Positions 16,991 through 26,573 of a DNA stretch of 64,000 nt are shown one piece after another (position 1 is the first letter of the stretch; each line of letters begins with the position of its first letter). The position numbers and the translations under genes were made by a program. This DNA is from Micrococcaceae bacterium Sec5.1 (GTDB lineage: Bacteria > Actinomycetota > Actinomycetes > Actinomycetales > Micrococcaceae), in assembly GCA_039636795.1 (NCBI GenBank), contig CP143430.1:2604001-2668000 (forward strand), in the 5' to 3' direction. The notes beneath the pieces were generated by a model. That model did not search any database. It saw only the letters and a program-made list of their open reading frames with translations, and was not told the DNA's origin.

Positions 16991-19375
16991 CTAGATGCGC
17001 AACCATTCCAGCTCGACGTGAACCGGACGCTCGCCGATGGTGAGCTGTCCGCCCGCCAATGGCTCGCCGTTAATCCGGATCGACGCGGGACGGGGGAGCC
17101 GCACCCCCGTCCCCGCCGGCGGTGCCAGCCACCCGGCTCCAGGAAGTCGACGCACCGTGAAGGAGGCTCCTTGCGTGTCCCAGCCAAGATGTTCGACGGC
17201 GAGCCCTCCGCGTGCGCGAAGTCCCGTCACGGACCCGCGCGGCCATGCGGCAGGTACCGCCGGCAGTACTGACAGCGAGTCGGTGGTGGACCCGAGCAAC
17301 ATCGAGGCGACGAGTCCTGGAAGACCTCCGCTTGCGTCCAGGTTGAAAATCCTGCCCGCATCGTGCGTTGTTGTGAGCGTCGGACTCCAGTGATCGATCG
17401 CGAGCCAGTTGACGCAGGTCTCCGCCGCCGCTGCATCCCCGAGCGCTGCAGCGGCCATCCCGAGCTGGACGAGGCCGAAGGCCATCTCCATGCGTCCAGG
17501 GGGAGAGGTGGGCGCCTCAGCACGCCACGCTATCTTGTTCTTCACGGTTTCAGAGGCGGCTGCACGCAATCGCGTCGCCTCCCCGCCGTCGCCGTCAAAA
17601 GCCGGATCGATCTCGTACCACAGCGGGTAAAGCTGGGAGGCGTGGCGGTGCGCGATGTTCTCGTTCCACTGTGGGTCAAGCCATTCGGCAAGTGTGCCGT
17701 CGCCTGCGATGCGATAGGCCGGCAAGTGGCGCAGCACATTTGACCACCGCTCATCCAGGGAGTCGTCGCCGCGGGCTCGGCCAAGTAGCGCGGTCGCCCG
17801 GGCAGCATCGCGGAGAATGGCGACGTCGATCGTCGCGTCCGTCGCGAGGGGGACCCGGGCGCTTCCCGGTGTGTTTTCGGGTGAGTAAGAGGGGACGATC
17901 CTGCGGACGCCGTCGACTTCGGGAAATGCGGTTTCGGCAAACCGGAGGACTCCTTCGGCCAGTTCCCACACTCTGTCGTCCACGATCGATCGATTGCCGG
18001 TAGTGGCCACGGCATCGGCTATGACCCGCAGAACCCACCCGCCGCACCCGGTCCAGAACAGGTGGGGATATTGCTCGGCGAAATGGTTGGCGCGGCCGTG
18101 GGTCGACATCCGCGACGGTAGTAGCATTCCCTCGGCACCAAAGACCCGTCGTGCGTTATCCCGGTAGTCGTCAAGATGCGGGAGTACGAGGTTGAGGAGC
18201 GACAGGGCAAGCTCCGGGGTGCCTGTTGGAGTCATACCTGCCATGGCGCCATTCTGTACGTTGCCGTTGAGGGTGTAGTCGGCCGACCAAGCAGGCCGCC
18301 AGGTTCCCTGCCAGACACCCTGGAGGGTCGGCGGCAGCTCGCCGGTGGAGGCGATGATGTTCGCCCGTCCGCTCAAATACGCTGCCTCGACCACCCGGCG
18401 TCGCGCATTTTCGTCACCGATGCGGGCCTTTGCCCATAGTTCCTCGGTTCGTGTCTCGGACGAGCCGCTTTGCAGATCGAGCATTGACGCGGCAGTGAGG
18501 GGATAACGCGCTTCCCGCTGCTGGTTGCGGACTTCATCCCACGACGCCGGAATGGCTCCGGCCGCTTTAGCGTTTCGCCCGGTGGTCGGCAGCGCGATGT
18601 CGACGCGGATCAGCCGAGGGACGTCGGGCCCCGTCTGTGCAGCCGAGCGTGTAACGTCTCCATCGACCTCCCACGTCGTCCCCGTTACTGCCGTAACGGC
18701 AGCACGGATGGCAGCGGGCCCATCGCCTGCAGAAGCCACGAGTAAGCCACGGGCCCCGCCCTCGAAACTCGCGCTGACTGCGGCGGAAGCGTCGGGAACC
18801 CCGGTGTCAAAGGACGTTGGCGCGCCGGCACCCAGGCTTAGCTCGACAATGCTGGTGCTTTCGCGTTCCGCCTCAAGCGCAAGCAGGACAGACTCGCTAC
18901 CGTGCGGGGCGATGAGGCGGAGCGCGTGCCGTCCAAGTTCGAGATCGGTCCACTCGATCGCGACCTCGCCAAGAAGCGGATCGATGGTCCGGTGCGACTC
19001 AGAGACGCCGCCGGGGGTTCGTATGGTCAGTGTCGCGCAGAGACCGAGCGGGTCGGTCCAGATCAGGCCATCGCCGTACCCGCTTGCGCGGACGCCATCA
19101 CTGACTGCGGCGTTTGCGGCGTCAGCATCACCGGAGAGGAGGGCGTCCTGCAGCCGCCCCCGCACAGGATCGAGATCGGGTGCGTTAGGTCGCGGATTCA
19201 CGGGGAGGAAGTACTTCTCGTGCGCGAGGGAAATGGTGATCGCGTCGGCCGGACCGTACGCGACGGCACCGACCCGACCACTGCCGACGATAAGCCCTTC
19301 CTCCCAGGTCAGCGCGTTTGTGGCCGTCACGAAGACGGGTCCCTGGTTTGCGGTGGCAGCGGGAAGGCCAGTCAT
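16991..19375 (-). CDS. GH95-like glycoside hydrolase (alpha-L-fucosidase/galactosidase type)
   Basis: A 794-residue protein laid out like GH95. The N-terminal beta domain opens with LTWEEGLIVGSGRVGAVAYG, matching the family block W..AlPlGnGrlGAmv. An (alpha/alpha)6 barrel follows with LQGVWQGTWRPAWSADYTLN and LFWTGCGGWVLRVIAD, and a C-terminal beta domain ends the protein. There is no signal peptide, so it would act on imported oligosaccharides. The usual GH95 block QG.W.....P.W.S.Y..N is close but divergent, so specificity should not be assumed. The ATG overlaps the LacI stop (TAATG), which couples the two genes. Confidence 0.65.
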   Translation of the reverse strand: MTGLPAATANQGPVFVTATNALTWEEGLIVGSGRVGAVAYGPADAITISLAHEKYFLPVNPRPNAPDLDPVRGRLQDALLSGDADAANAAVSDGVRASGYGDGLIWTDPLGLCATLTIRTPGGVSESHRTIDPLLGEVAIEWTDLELGRHALRLIAPHGSESVLLALEAERESTSIVELSLGAGAPTSFDTGVPDASAAVSASFEGGARGLLVASAGDGPAAIRAAVTAVTGTTWEVDGDVTRSAAQTGPDVPRLIRVDIALPTTGRNAKAAGAIPASWDEVRNQQREARYPLTAASMLDLQSGSSETRTEELWAKARIGDENARRRVVEAAYLSGRANIIASTGELPPTLQGVWQGTWRPAWSADYTLNGNVQNGAMAGMTPTGTPELALSLLNLVLPHLDDYRDNARRVFGAEGMLLPSRMSTHGRANHFAEQYPHLFWTGCGGWVLRVIADAVATTGNRSIVDDRVWELAEGVLRFAETAFPEVDGVRRIVPSYSPENTPGSARVPLATDATIDVAILRDAARATALLGRARGDDSLDERWSNVLRHLPAYRIAGDGTLAEWLDPQWNENIAHRHASQLYPLWYEIDPAFDGDGGEATRLRAAASETVKNKIAWRAEAPTSPPGRMEMAFGLVQLGMAAAALGDAAAAETCVNWLAIDHWSPTLTTTHDAGRIFNLDASGGLPGLVASMLLGSTTDSLSVLPAVPAAWPRGSVTGLRARGGLAVEHLGWDTQGASFTVRRLPGAGWLAPPAGTGVRLPRPASIRINGEPLAGGQLTIGERPVHVELEWLRI

Positions 19376-20376
19376 TAAGCTGACTCGCGCTGGACCAGGG
19401 AAGTGCTCAGAACTGGCCGTCGGTCGACGTCGCGCCCACGCAGGACCGCGAGTATGGTCTCGGCGGCGACGCGGCCCATATCCTCCAACGGCTGTCGAAC
19501 TGTCGTGAGTGTTGGATCCATGGTGGTCGCAATGGAGACGTCGTCGAAGCCGATCACGGCGACGTCGGACGGAACGCGTCGACCCGCTGCCTGGAGGACC
19601 CGAATCGCCCCGCTCGCCATCAGGTCGGAGGACGCGAAAACGCCGTCTAGGTCCGGGTATCGCTTGAGGAGTCGCGCCATCGCAGCTGAACCGCTCATGA
19701 GGGTGAAGTCGCCATGCACGATCGGGCTGTGGTCGATGCCGAGCTCCGTGAGTTCGTCGCGCCAGCCCCTGATGCGTTCGCGGGCCGGCTCCATATCGTT
19801 CGGGCCTGCGATGATGCCCAGTTGTCGTCGTCCGGCGTCGGCCAGTGCCCGGGCAGCGAGCCTTCCGCCACCGTGGTTGTCAGAGTCGATGACGATCGCG
19901 TCGGGAGCAAGTGGGACGCGGGGTTGCCCAACCCACGCAATCGGAATGGGGGAGTCCGTGAGCGCCTGCGCCAGATGCGTGATCTCGTGCTGAAGGATGA
20001 CGATCGCACCGTCGATTGCCCCCGAGCGCAGAAACCGTGGGATACGGTCGCCCTCGTCGTGGTCGGCCGGGACCAGTATGGGTTGGACTTCGCCGGCGTA
20101 AAGGCCCTTCGCAGCACCCTTGAGCACCGAAGTGAAGAACGTGCCTGTCAGGCTGTCAAGCTCGTTGAAGGCGACGATGAGAGCGATCGCCCCCGCCCGC
20201 CCGCCGCGCAGCATGCGTGCTGCACTGTTGGTCTCATAGCCCAACTCCTTTGCGGCGTGCTCGACAGCCGCTGCCATCGTGACGTCGACATTCGTCTCAC
20301 CGGCGAGTACCCGCGCAGCCGTGGCACGGGACACGCCCGCCATTTTGGCAACATCCACCAGGGTGGGTCTTGGCAT
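19375..20376 (-). CDS. LacI-family repressor of the oligosaccharide locus
   Basis: A 333-residue LacI protein. The helix-turn-helix and hinge are at the N terminus (TLVDVAKMAGVSRATAARVLAG), followed by a periplasmic-binding-like effector domain (DGAIVILQHEI, VIGFDDVSIATTMDPTLTTVRQP). It is divergent from the sugar-binding lipoprotein gene and coupled to the GH95-like gene. It probably represses both units until a sugar is present. A small TTGTT-ATCC-AACA repeat at 20445-20457 is the only operator-like element noticed in the gap, and it is weak. Confidence 0.92.
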   Translation of the reverse strand: MPRPTLVDVAKMAGVSRATAARVLAGETNVDVTMAAAVEHAAKELGYETNSAARMLRGGRAGAIALIVAFNELDSLTGTFFTSVLKGAAKGLYAGEVQPILVPADHDEGDRIPRFLRSGAIDGAIVILQHEITHLAQALTDSPIPIAWVGQPRVPLAPDAIVIDSDNHGGGRLAARALADAGRRQLGIIAGPNDMEPARERIRGWRDELTELGIDHSPIVHGDFTLMSGSAAMARLLKRYPDLDGVFASSDLMASGAIRVLQAAGRRVPSDVAVIGFDDVSIATTMDPTLTTVRQPLEDMGRVAAETILAVLRGRDVDRRPVLSTSLVQRESA

Positions 20377-20611
20377 TGTGCATCCTTCTGAAGGTTGTCG
20401 ACGGCGGACCTTGGTTCATCGAAACGCGTCCCATTGGCGAAACTTTGTTATCCAACAGTATAGAGATCGATACCCCGAGGATTGAAGTGTTGTCCCAAAA
20501 AGCTATTGCGTGGCGCCAAACTGCAAGCTACGGTTGGCCCAGAGATCGTTCTCTGGCCCCAGACTGAACGCTCTGAAATCCCTTCCAAGTCCCCAAAGAA
20601 GAGGAATTGTC

Positions 20612-21883
20612 GTGAAAAGAAGCTTGTCGGCGATAATCGCCGCTGCAGCAGCACTTGCCGTCGCTCTCACCGGATGCTCCTCCGGCGGCAGCGGAAAAGC
20701 AGCCGATCCGAATGCGGAGGTTTCCTTCTGGTCCTTCACCGGGATCAACGCGAAGGACAGCGTCAATGAGTACGCCAAGAAGGTGCCCGGCGCGAAGGTC
20801 AAGCTGACTGAGGTCGGAAGCACCACCGAGACTGCAACTGCCCTCACCGCCGCGCTGGCCGGGGGCAAGGTCCCCGATCTCGTCATGATCCAGAATGACG
20901 ATTTGCCCAAGTTCGTCGAGAACAGCACCAACTTCCTGGACCTGCGAAAGCTGGGCGGTGACAACATCGCCCACGACTATCTCGACTGGGCCGCGGGTGC
21001 TGCGACCGCGCCGGACGGCTCCGTCATCGGCATTCCGACGGATGTCGGAGGACTGGGTTTCGCCTACCGTGCGGACCTCTTCGAGCAGGCCGGCCTGCCG
21101 ACGAACCCTGATGAGGTCGCTGCCATGTGGAAGGATTGGCCCTCGTTCATCGAGATGGGACGGAAGTACACCGCCGCCACGGGTAAGCCTTTCGTGGACA
21201 ATATTGAGACCAGCGTCTTCTTCTCGACCGTTAACCAGGTCAGTGAGAAGTACTATTCGGACGAGGGAAAGCTCGTCTACGACACGAACCCCCAGGTGAA
21301 AGACGCGTTCGACGTCGCGGTCAAAACCCACGACGCCGGCATCAGTGCAGGTATTGCGGCGTGGTCCTCGGGCTGGGCTCCAGGCCGTGCGAACGGTGCC
21401 TTTGCCGTCACCATTGCTCCCTCATGGATCCTCAAGGGCATCAAGACTGATGCCCCTGACACCGCGGGCAAGTGGCGCATCGCCAGCGTGCCCGGCGTCG
21501 GTGGCAACTGGGGTGGCAGCGTCATTGCCATCCCGGCCCGCGCGGAGCACCCCGAGGCCGCCTGGCAGTACATCAAGACAATGATGTCGGCTGAGGGTCA
21601 AACGGACCACTTCACGCAGTCGGGCACGTTCCCGGCGGCGACCTCCGCCGTCGCAAGCCAGTCAGTCCTGGACTACACCGACCCCTTCTTCGGAGACTCG
21701 AAGATCGGAAAGGTTATGGCCACTTCCGTCCAGCAGTTCCCGTCGTTCTATAACGGCCCCGACACGACACCAATCAACGGTGCGCTCCTGAACACCCTCG
21801 TCCAGCTGGAAGCCGGCGGTGTGACTCCCGATAAAGCCTGGACGACTGCCCTCCAGACGGCCAAGCAGGCCATCGGCGGCTGA
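20612..21883 (+). CDS. Sugar ABC transporter substrate-binding lipoprotein (CUT1)
   Basis: A 423-residue extracellular solute-binding protein, family 1. GTG 20612 is chosen because GAAGAGGA lies seven bases upstream and it opens directly into a signal peptide (MKRSLSAIIAAAAALAVAL) ending in the lipobox LTGC. The upstream in-frame ATG would put 34 unrelated residues ahead of it. The mature part has typical block GGKVPDLVMIQNDDLPKF. It should bind an oligosaccharide for the two permeases downstream. Confidence 0.92.
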   Translation: MKRSLSAIIAAAAALAVALTGCSSGGSGKAADPNAEVSFWSFTGINAKDSVNEYAKKVPGAKVKLTEVGSTTETATALTAALAGGKVPDLVMIQNDDLPKFVENSTNFLDLRKLGGDNIAHDYLDWAAGAATAPDGSVIGIPTDVGGLGFAYRADLFEQAGLPTNPDEVAAMWKDWPSFIEMGRKYTAATGKPFVDNIETSVFFSTVNQVSEKYYSDEGKLVYDTNPQVKDAFDVAVKTHDAGISAGIAAWSSGWAPGRANGAFAVTIAPSWILKGIKTDAPDTAGKWRIASVPGVGGNWGGSVIAIPARAEHPEAAWQYIKTMMSAEGQTDHFTQSGTFPAATSAVASQSVLDYTDPFFGDSKIGKVMATSVQQFPSFYNGPDTTPINGALLNTLVQLEAGGVTPDKAWTTALQTAKQAIGG

Positions 21884-21949
21884 TCGTCCCACCCACCCGA
21901 GTGGCCCGGTGCGGACAGGGCCGGGCCACTCTTCGACGGAGGTACACCT

Positions 21950-22909
21950 ATGTCATCGGCGACAGCCACTCTCTCCCGCAAACAGCGCAAAGCCCCGATT
22001 CAGAAGGCCACGCGGATCCGTAACCCGCTCGCTGAGCGAATCGCTCCCTACGCGTACGTTGCGCCCTTTTTCATCATCTTCATTGTCTTTGGACTTTTCC
22101 CCCTCGTCTTCACCTTTTACGTCTCGCTTTTCGACTGGAATCCCATTGGAAAGCAGACCTTCGTCGGCTTTAAGAACTTTGAGCAGCTCTTCGCCGACGG
22201 ACGGTTCTGGAATGCGCTACTGAACACGTTTGGGATCTTCCTGATCTCGACGATCCCGCAGCTGCTCCTAGCGCTTTTTCTCGCGCACCTGCTCAACCAT
22301 GCGCGTCTTCGCTGGGCGAACTTCTTTCGCATGGCACTGCTGGTTCCTTACATCACCTCAGTGGCAGCGACCGCGATCGTCTTCGCTCAGATCTTCGACA
22401 AGAACTTTGGCCTCATCAACTGGTTCCTAGGACTGTTCGGGCTCCCGTCGGTGAACTTCCTTGCCACCAACTACGGCTCCTGGATCCTCATCTCGGCAAT
22501 GGTGATGTGGCGCTGGTTCGGGTACAACACCCTGCTTTACCTGGCTGGATTGCAATCGATGCCCCGGGAGATGTTCGAGGCGGCCTCCGTGGACGGCGCT
22601 TCGAGCTGGCAGCAGTTCCGGCATCTGACGATCCCATCGCTGCGTCCCATCATCGTGTTCAGTGTCATCATGTCAACCATCGGTGGGCTGCAAATCTTCA
22701 CGGAGCCGCTTCTCGTATCGCCCGAATCCGGCCTCACCTGCGGGGCGGGCCGACAGTGCCAGACTCTTTCCCTCTTTCTTTATGAGCAGGGTTTTGGCCT
22801 CTTCAAGTTTGGCTATGGTTCCGCAATCGGCGTCGTGCTGTTTGTGATCGTGGTTCTCGTATCGCTCCTTAACTTCTTCCTGTCCACACGTACGAGAAAG
22901 GCCAGCTGA
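21950..22909 (+). CDS. Sugar ABC transporter permease, MalF-like
   Basis: A 319-residue CUT1 permease with six membrane segments and the EAA loop EAASVDGASSWQQFRHLTIPSL. A basic N-terminal tail (RKQRKAPIQKATRIRN) precedes the first segment. CGGAGG lies seven bases before the ATG. It works with the next gene as a heterodimer. The stop overlaps the MalG-like start by one base (TGATG). Confidence 0.93.
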   Translation: MSSATATLSRKQRKAPIQKATRIRNPLAERIAPYAYVAPFFIIFIVFGLFPLVFTFYVSLFDWNPIGKQTFVGFKNFEQLFADGRFWNALLNTFGIFLISTIPQLLLALFLAHLLNHARLRWANFFRMALLVPYITSVAATAIVFAQIFDKNFGLINWFLGLFGLPSVNFLATNYGSWILISAMVMWRWFGYNTLLYLAGLQSMPREMFEAASVDGASSWQQFRHLTIPSLRPIIVFSVIMSTIGGLQIFTEPLLVSPESGLTCGAGRQCQTLSLFLYEQGFGLFKFGYGSAIGVVLFVIVVLVSLLNFFLSTRTRKAS

Positions 22910-23814
22910 TGTCCGATGTAATCGATGAGGTTATCCCGCAGCGCCTGGCCGTCCGTGGGGTGAAACCGGGCCGCCAACCCAAGCGGCGCGGCAAGGGCGG
23001 CGGAGTCAGCCGGCGCGTGTACATGTTCCTCGCCCTCGCCGTCATCGTGTCGGTGTTCCCGCTGTACTACATGTTCGTCATCGCGTCTGCGGGAGCCACA
23101 GCTGTGACCTCAATCCCGCCCCGAATGTATCCGGGCACGCAGTTCTTCGAGGTCGCCGCGAAGGTGTTCGACACCGTCCCGTTCTTCGCTTCGCTGATCA
23201 ACAGTATTTTCGTCTCGCTCACAATCGCGGTCGTTTCCGCGATCATGTGCGCGATGGCGGGCTTCGCATTCGCCAAGCTTCAGTTCCCCGGCCGGAATTT
23301 GTTGTTCCTCATCGTCCTGTTGACGATGACTGTCCCTGCGCAGCTCAGTGTGATTCCGCAGTATCTGATCATTTCCGGACTTGATTGGGTGGACACGCTG
23401 CAAGCAATCATCGTGCCTGGGCTGGCCAGTGCGTTTGGTATCTTCTGGATGCGTCAACATATGGCGACCACCGTGAGCGACGAGCTTATCCAGTCGGCCC
23501 GGATTGACGGTGCTAATTCGTGGCAGATGTTCTGGGGGATCGCATTCCCGGTGGTGCGTCCGGCCGCGTTTGTGCTTGGACTGATTACGTTCACCAGCGT
23601 GTGGAACGACTTCATGTGGCCATTCATTGTCCTGAAGTCCCCGGAGCTGTTCACTGTGCAGATCGCGCTGAAACAACTCCAGGCCAACCGTACGATTGAC
23701 GTTGCGTTGGCCATGGGCGGCTCGTTCCTGGCTACGCTGCCCCTGCTGATCGTGTTCTTTTTTGTCGGCCGGCGCATGGTGTCCGGGATCATGGATGGGG
23801 CGTTCAAGGGCTGA
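22909..23814 (+). CDS. Sugar ABC transporter permease, MalG-like
   Basis: A 301-residue CUT1 permease. The EAA-type loop is QSARIDGANSWQMFWGIAFPVVRPA and six hydrophobic segments are visible. No ATPase gene is in the locus; actinobacterial CUT1 systems often share one MsiK-type ATPase encoded elsewhere, and that is the likely arrangement here. The stop overlaps the GH3 start by one base (TGATG), so transport and hydrolysis are coupled. Confidence 0.93.
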   Translation: MSDVIDEVIPQRLAVRGVKPGRQPKRRGKGGGVSRRVYMFLALAVIVSVFPLYYMFVIASAGATAVTSIPPRMYPGTQFFEVAAKVFDTVPFFASLINSIFVSLTIAVVSAIMCAMAGFAFAKLQFPGRNLLFLIVLLTMTVPAQLSVIPQYLIISGLDWVDTLQAIIVPGLASAFGIFWMRQHMATTVSDELIQSARIDGANSWQMFWGIAFPVVRPAAFVLGLITFTSVWNDFMWPFIVLKSPELFTVQIALKQLQANRTIDVALAMGGSFLATLPLLIVFFFVGRRMVSGIMDGAFKG

Positions 23815-26153
23815 TGCTGCACAATATTTCCAGCGCAAATGCATTGCCCATCACCGGTTCTGCGGATAGCCCCGGTCAGCAGGGCTGGCGGGATCGCTCT
23901 CTCCCTGCTTGGGAACGCGCTTGCTTGCTTACCGCCGAGCTGACCCTTGAAGAGAAAGCCGCCCAGCTAGGATCCGTTTGGCTTACCGATTCCGCTGACG
24001 ACTTCGCGCCCAAGCTGGAGGGCGGTGTTGAGTCCGGCGCCGATCGGTTTGAGGGTGGACTCGGGCAGCTGACTCGCGTTTTCGGCACGGAACCGGTCAC
24101 TGTCGCGGAGGGAGTGCGCCGTCTGCGCGAATTACAGGAGCGCGTCGTTGATTCCAACCGCTTCGGCATTCCAGCCATCGCACACGAGGAGTGCCTCACC
24201 GGGCTTGCAGCCTATGGCGCCACGGCATTCCCGACGCCGCTCGCCTGGGCGGCCACCTTCAATGAGGAACTGGTCCATCGGATGGCGGAAGCTATCGGCT
24301 CCGACATGCGCGCACTCGGCATCCATCAAGGTCTCGCTCCCGTGGTGGATGTGGTGAAGGACTACCGCTGGGGCCGGGTTGAAGAGACCCTCGGTGAAGA
24401 CCCTTACCTCGTGTCGCAACTGGGTGCCGCATACGTAGCCGGACTGGAGAGCACGGGGATCATTTCGACGCTGAAGCACTTCGCCGGCTACTCAGCATCC
24501 CGCGGTGCCCGTAACCACGGCCCCGTCAGCATGGGTGCGCGTGAGTTCGCTGACACTGTACTACTGCCATTTGAGGCCGCGCTGCGCCAAGGAGGTGCCC
24601 GCAGTGTCATGACGTCGTATACGGATATCGACGGCGTGCCGAGCAGTTCAAATGGGCAACTCCTGACGACGTTGCTGCGGGACCGTTGGGGCTTCGAGGG
24701 CACCGTGGTGGCGGACTACTGGGCTGTGCCGTTCCTCTCAGCCATGCATCACGTCGCGGTTGATACGGCCGACGCGGGCCGCCTTGCCCTGAGCGCAGGA
24801 GTCGACGTCGAACTTCCGCAGACAGCGGCGTATGGTGAGTTGCCGCGCTTGATCCGAGAGGGCGTCGTGGACGAACACGACCTCGATCGCTCGGTCCAGC
24901 GCCACCTCCGGCACAAGTTCGAGCTGGGGCTGTTCGATGACGTACACCTTGTGCCGCTCGATGCCGAAAGCGTCGATCTCGACAGCGAGCACAATCGGTC
25001 GATTTCATCGCGGCTTGCAGAGGAGTCCGTAGTGCTGCTGCGTGACGAGGGCGCTCTTGCGCTTCTCGGCTCGGGGAACATCGCGGTCCTCGGCCCGGCG
25101 GCTGACCAATTCCGCAGCCTCGTTGGATGCTACGCGTTCCCCAACCATGTACTTTCGAAATACCCTGGCCACGATCTCGGCATCAGGATTCAGACTGTGC
25201 TGGCCGCTGTCCGCGACGAGTTCGGAGCGGACCGGGTGCAATTCAAGGCTGGGGCTGAAATAACGTCCGAGGACTCCGACGCCCTCTCCGCAGCTGTTGC
25301 GCTTGCCCGCGACAGCGACGTAGCGATCGTGGTGGTTGGAGACATTGCCGGGCTGTTCGGCGACGGCACCTCAGGCGAAGGCTGCGACGCCGCGGACCTT
25401 CGGTTGCCCGGCGGACAGGATGCACTCGTCACCGCCATTCTCGACACTGGAGTGCCCACTGTCCTGGTCGTCTTGTCCGGCCGCCCGTACGCCCTTGGTG
25501 CCTACGGGAAGGCGCGTGCCATTATCCAAGCATTCTTCCCCGGAGCCGATGGCGCCGCTGCGGTTGCCGGAGTGCTGTCCGGTCGCGTCCCGGCAACAGG
25601 ACGCCTGCCCGTGCAGATTCCGCGCTTTCCCTACGCCTCGATGACGTACCTGCAGCCAGCGCTCGGGCTCTCGAATCCCGGGATCACCTCCCTGGACAAC
25701 ACGCCGCTGTACCCGTTCGGGTTCGGGCTCACTCGGGGCACGATCGTCTACGAAAACATCACCGTTGCCGCGAACCTCAGCACTGATGGCTCGCTCGTCG
25801 TGGACGTGACGATACGCAACGACGGCGATAACACCGTGGAGGTCGTCCAGCTCTACGCCGCGTTCCCGTCCGCCCCAGTGGTGCGCCCGGCCGTACAACT
25901 CATCGGATACGCACGGATCCCGATCGGATCCTCTGAATCGCGGACAGTCTCCTTCCACGTAGATGCAGCCCGACTCGCGATCACAGGTGTTGACGGGACG
26001 CTGGGAGTGGACCCCGGTCCGCTGCGGCTCATCGCTGGCCCCTCGGCTGCCGAGGCCGCGGTAACAGCTGAGGTGACCATCGTCGGCGAACGACGACTGC
26101 TGGCCGAGCGCGTCCTGCGCACACCCTGGTCGATCAGCGCCGCGACTGGCTAG
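23814..26153 (+). CDS. GH3 beta-glycosidase (beta-glucosidase/xylosidase type)
   Basis: A 779-residue retaining glycosidase with the full GH3 layout. The N-terminal TIM barrel (EKAAQLGSVWL, LAPVVDVVKDYRWGRVEETLGEDP, STLKHFAGYSASRGARNHGP) carries the nucleophile Asp in FEGTVVADYWAVPFL. An alpha/beta sandwich and a C-terminal fibronectin-III-like domain (VVDVTIRNDGDNTVEVVQLY) follow. There is no signal peptide, so it acts on imported sugars. TIM-barrel order and length fit family members active on beta-xylosides or beta-glucosides; specificity is not readable. Confidence 0.92.
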   Translation: MLHNISSANALPITGSADSPGQQGWRDRSLPAWERACLLTAELTLEEKAAQLGSVWLTDSADDFAPKLEGGVESGADRFEGGLGQLTRVFGTEPVTVAEGVRRLRELQERVVDSNRFGIPAIAHEECLTGLAAYGATAFPTPLAWAATFNEELVHRMAEAIGSDMRALGIHQGLAPVVDVVKDYRWGRVEETLGEDPYLVSQLGAAYVAGLESTGIISTLKHFAGYSASRGARNHGPVSMGAREFADTVLLPFEAALRQGGARSVMTSYTDIDGVPSSSNGQLLTTLLRDRWGFEGTVVADYWAVPFLSAMHHVAVDTADAGRLALSAGVDVELPQTAAYGELPRLIREGVVDEHDLDRSVQRHLRHKFELGLFDDVHLVPLDAESVDLDSEHNRSISSRLAEESVVLLRDEGALALLGSGNIAVLGPAADQFRSLVGCYAFPNHVLSKYPGHDLGIRIQTVLAAVRDEFGADRVQFKAGAEITSEDSDALSAAVALARDSDVAIVVVGDIAGLFGDGTSGEGCDAADLRLPGGQDALVTAILDTGVPTVLVVLSGRPYALGAYGKARAIIQAFFPGADGAAAVAGVLSGRVPATGRLPVQIPRFPYASMTYLQPALGLSNPGITSLDNTPLYPFGFGLTRGTIVYENITVAANLSTDGSLVVDVTIRNDGDNTVEVVQLYAAFPSAPVVRPAVQLIGYARIPIGSSESRTVSFHVDAARLAITGVDGTLGVDPGPLRLIAGPSAAEAAVTAEVTIVGERRLLAERVLRTPWSISAATG

Positions 26154-26573
26154 ATGGAGAGGTTCTTCCCGGCTCGGGCTCGACCTGCATTCCGTGAGGG
26201 GGAGACCGGCAAGCCTTCAGTCACGGCAGTCGGGCCAGAGTTGGCGGCTCGTTTCCTGAATGCCAAAGCCACAGGATTTGGGTCGCGGGTCCGTTTCGGA
26301 GGGAGTCCTGCACCCCGTCGTCGGATGTGCGGCTCCGCTCGGCACTTTGACCGGTGAGCTTCCCTTGGGGGCTCCGCCAAAGTTAGGGGTGACTGTTATC
26401 CGCTTCATGGCTCCTCCTGCATCCTTGCTGGTTCAACCATGCTGCAGCTGGATCAAGAGTTCCCCTGGTTTTGCGCAGCTTCGGCAAAGTTTATGGACAG
26501 GAAAAGGGGCAAGTCATAGGGGGGAGGGTCAGGGCGTAGCTTTGTAGCAACGCCATCTTGTTCTTCCGGCCTG
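26154..26573. other. Intergenic region between GH3 and the MaoC gene
   Basis: This 420 bp gap lies between the rightward GH3 gene and the leftward MaoC-like gene, so both transcripts should end here. No convincing T-tailed hairpin was found. It contains one leftward small frame with a strong ribosome site (listed separately) and otherwise looks like decayed sequence. It also marks the right edge of the sugar locus. Confidence 0.5.
26217..26408 (-). CDS. Possible small protein or gene remnant of unknown function
   Basis: A 63-residue frame whose ATG at 26408 is preceded by CAGGAGGAGCC, a strong ribosome site with short spacing. The product starts MKRITVTPNFGGAPKGSSPV and has no recognised domain. 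The rest is Arg/Pro/Thr-rich and does not look like a stable fold. It may be the start of a gene lost in the rearrangement that bounds this locus. I do not recognise it. Confidence 0.25.
   Translation of the reverse strand: MKRITVTPNFGGAPKGSSPVKVPSGAAHPTTGCRTPSETDPRPKSCGFGIQETSRQLWPDCRD

Noticed and set aside
23110..23844. Leftward 244-codon frame opposite the MalG-like gene
   Set aside because: Arg/His-rich shadow without motifs, opposite a permease with a clear EAA loop.
16991..26573. Mobile element carrying the sugar locus
   Set aside because: The broken gene at the left edge suggests a junction, but no transposase, integrase, terminal repeat or target duplication is visible.
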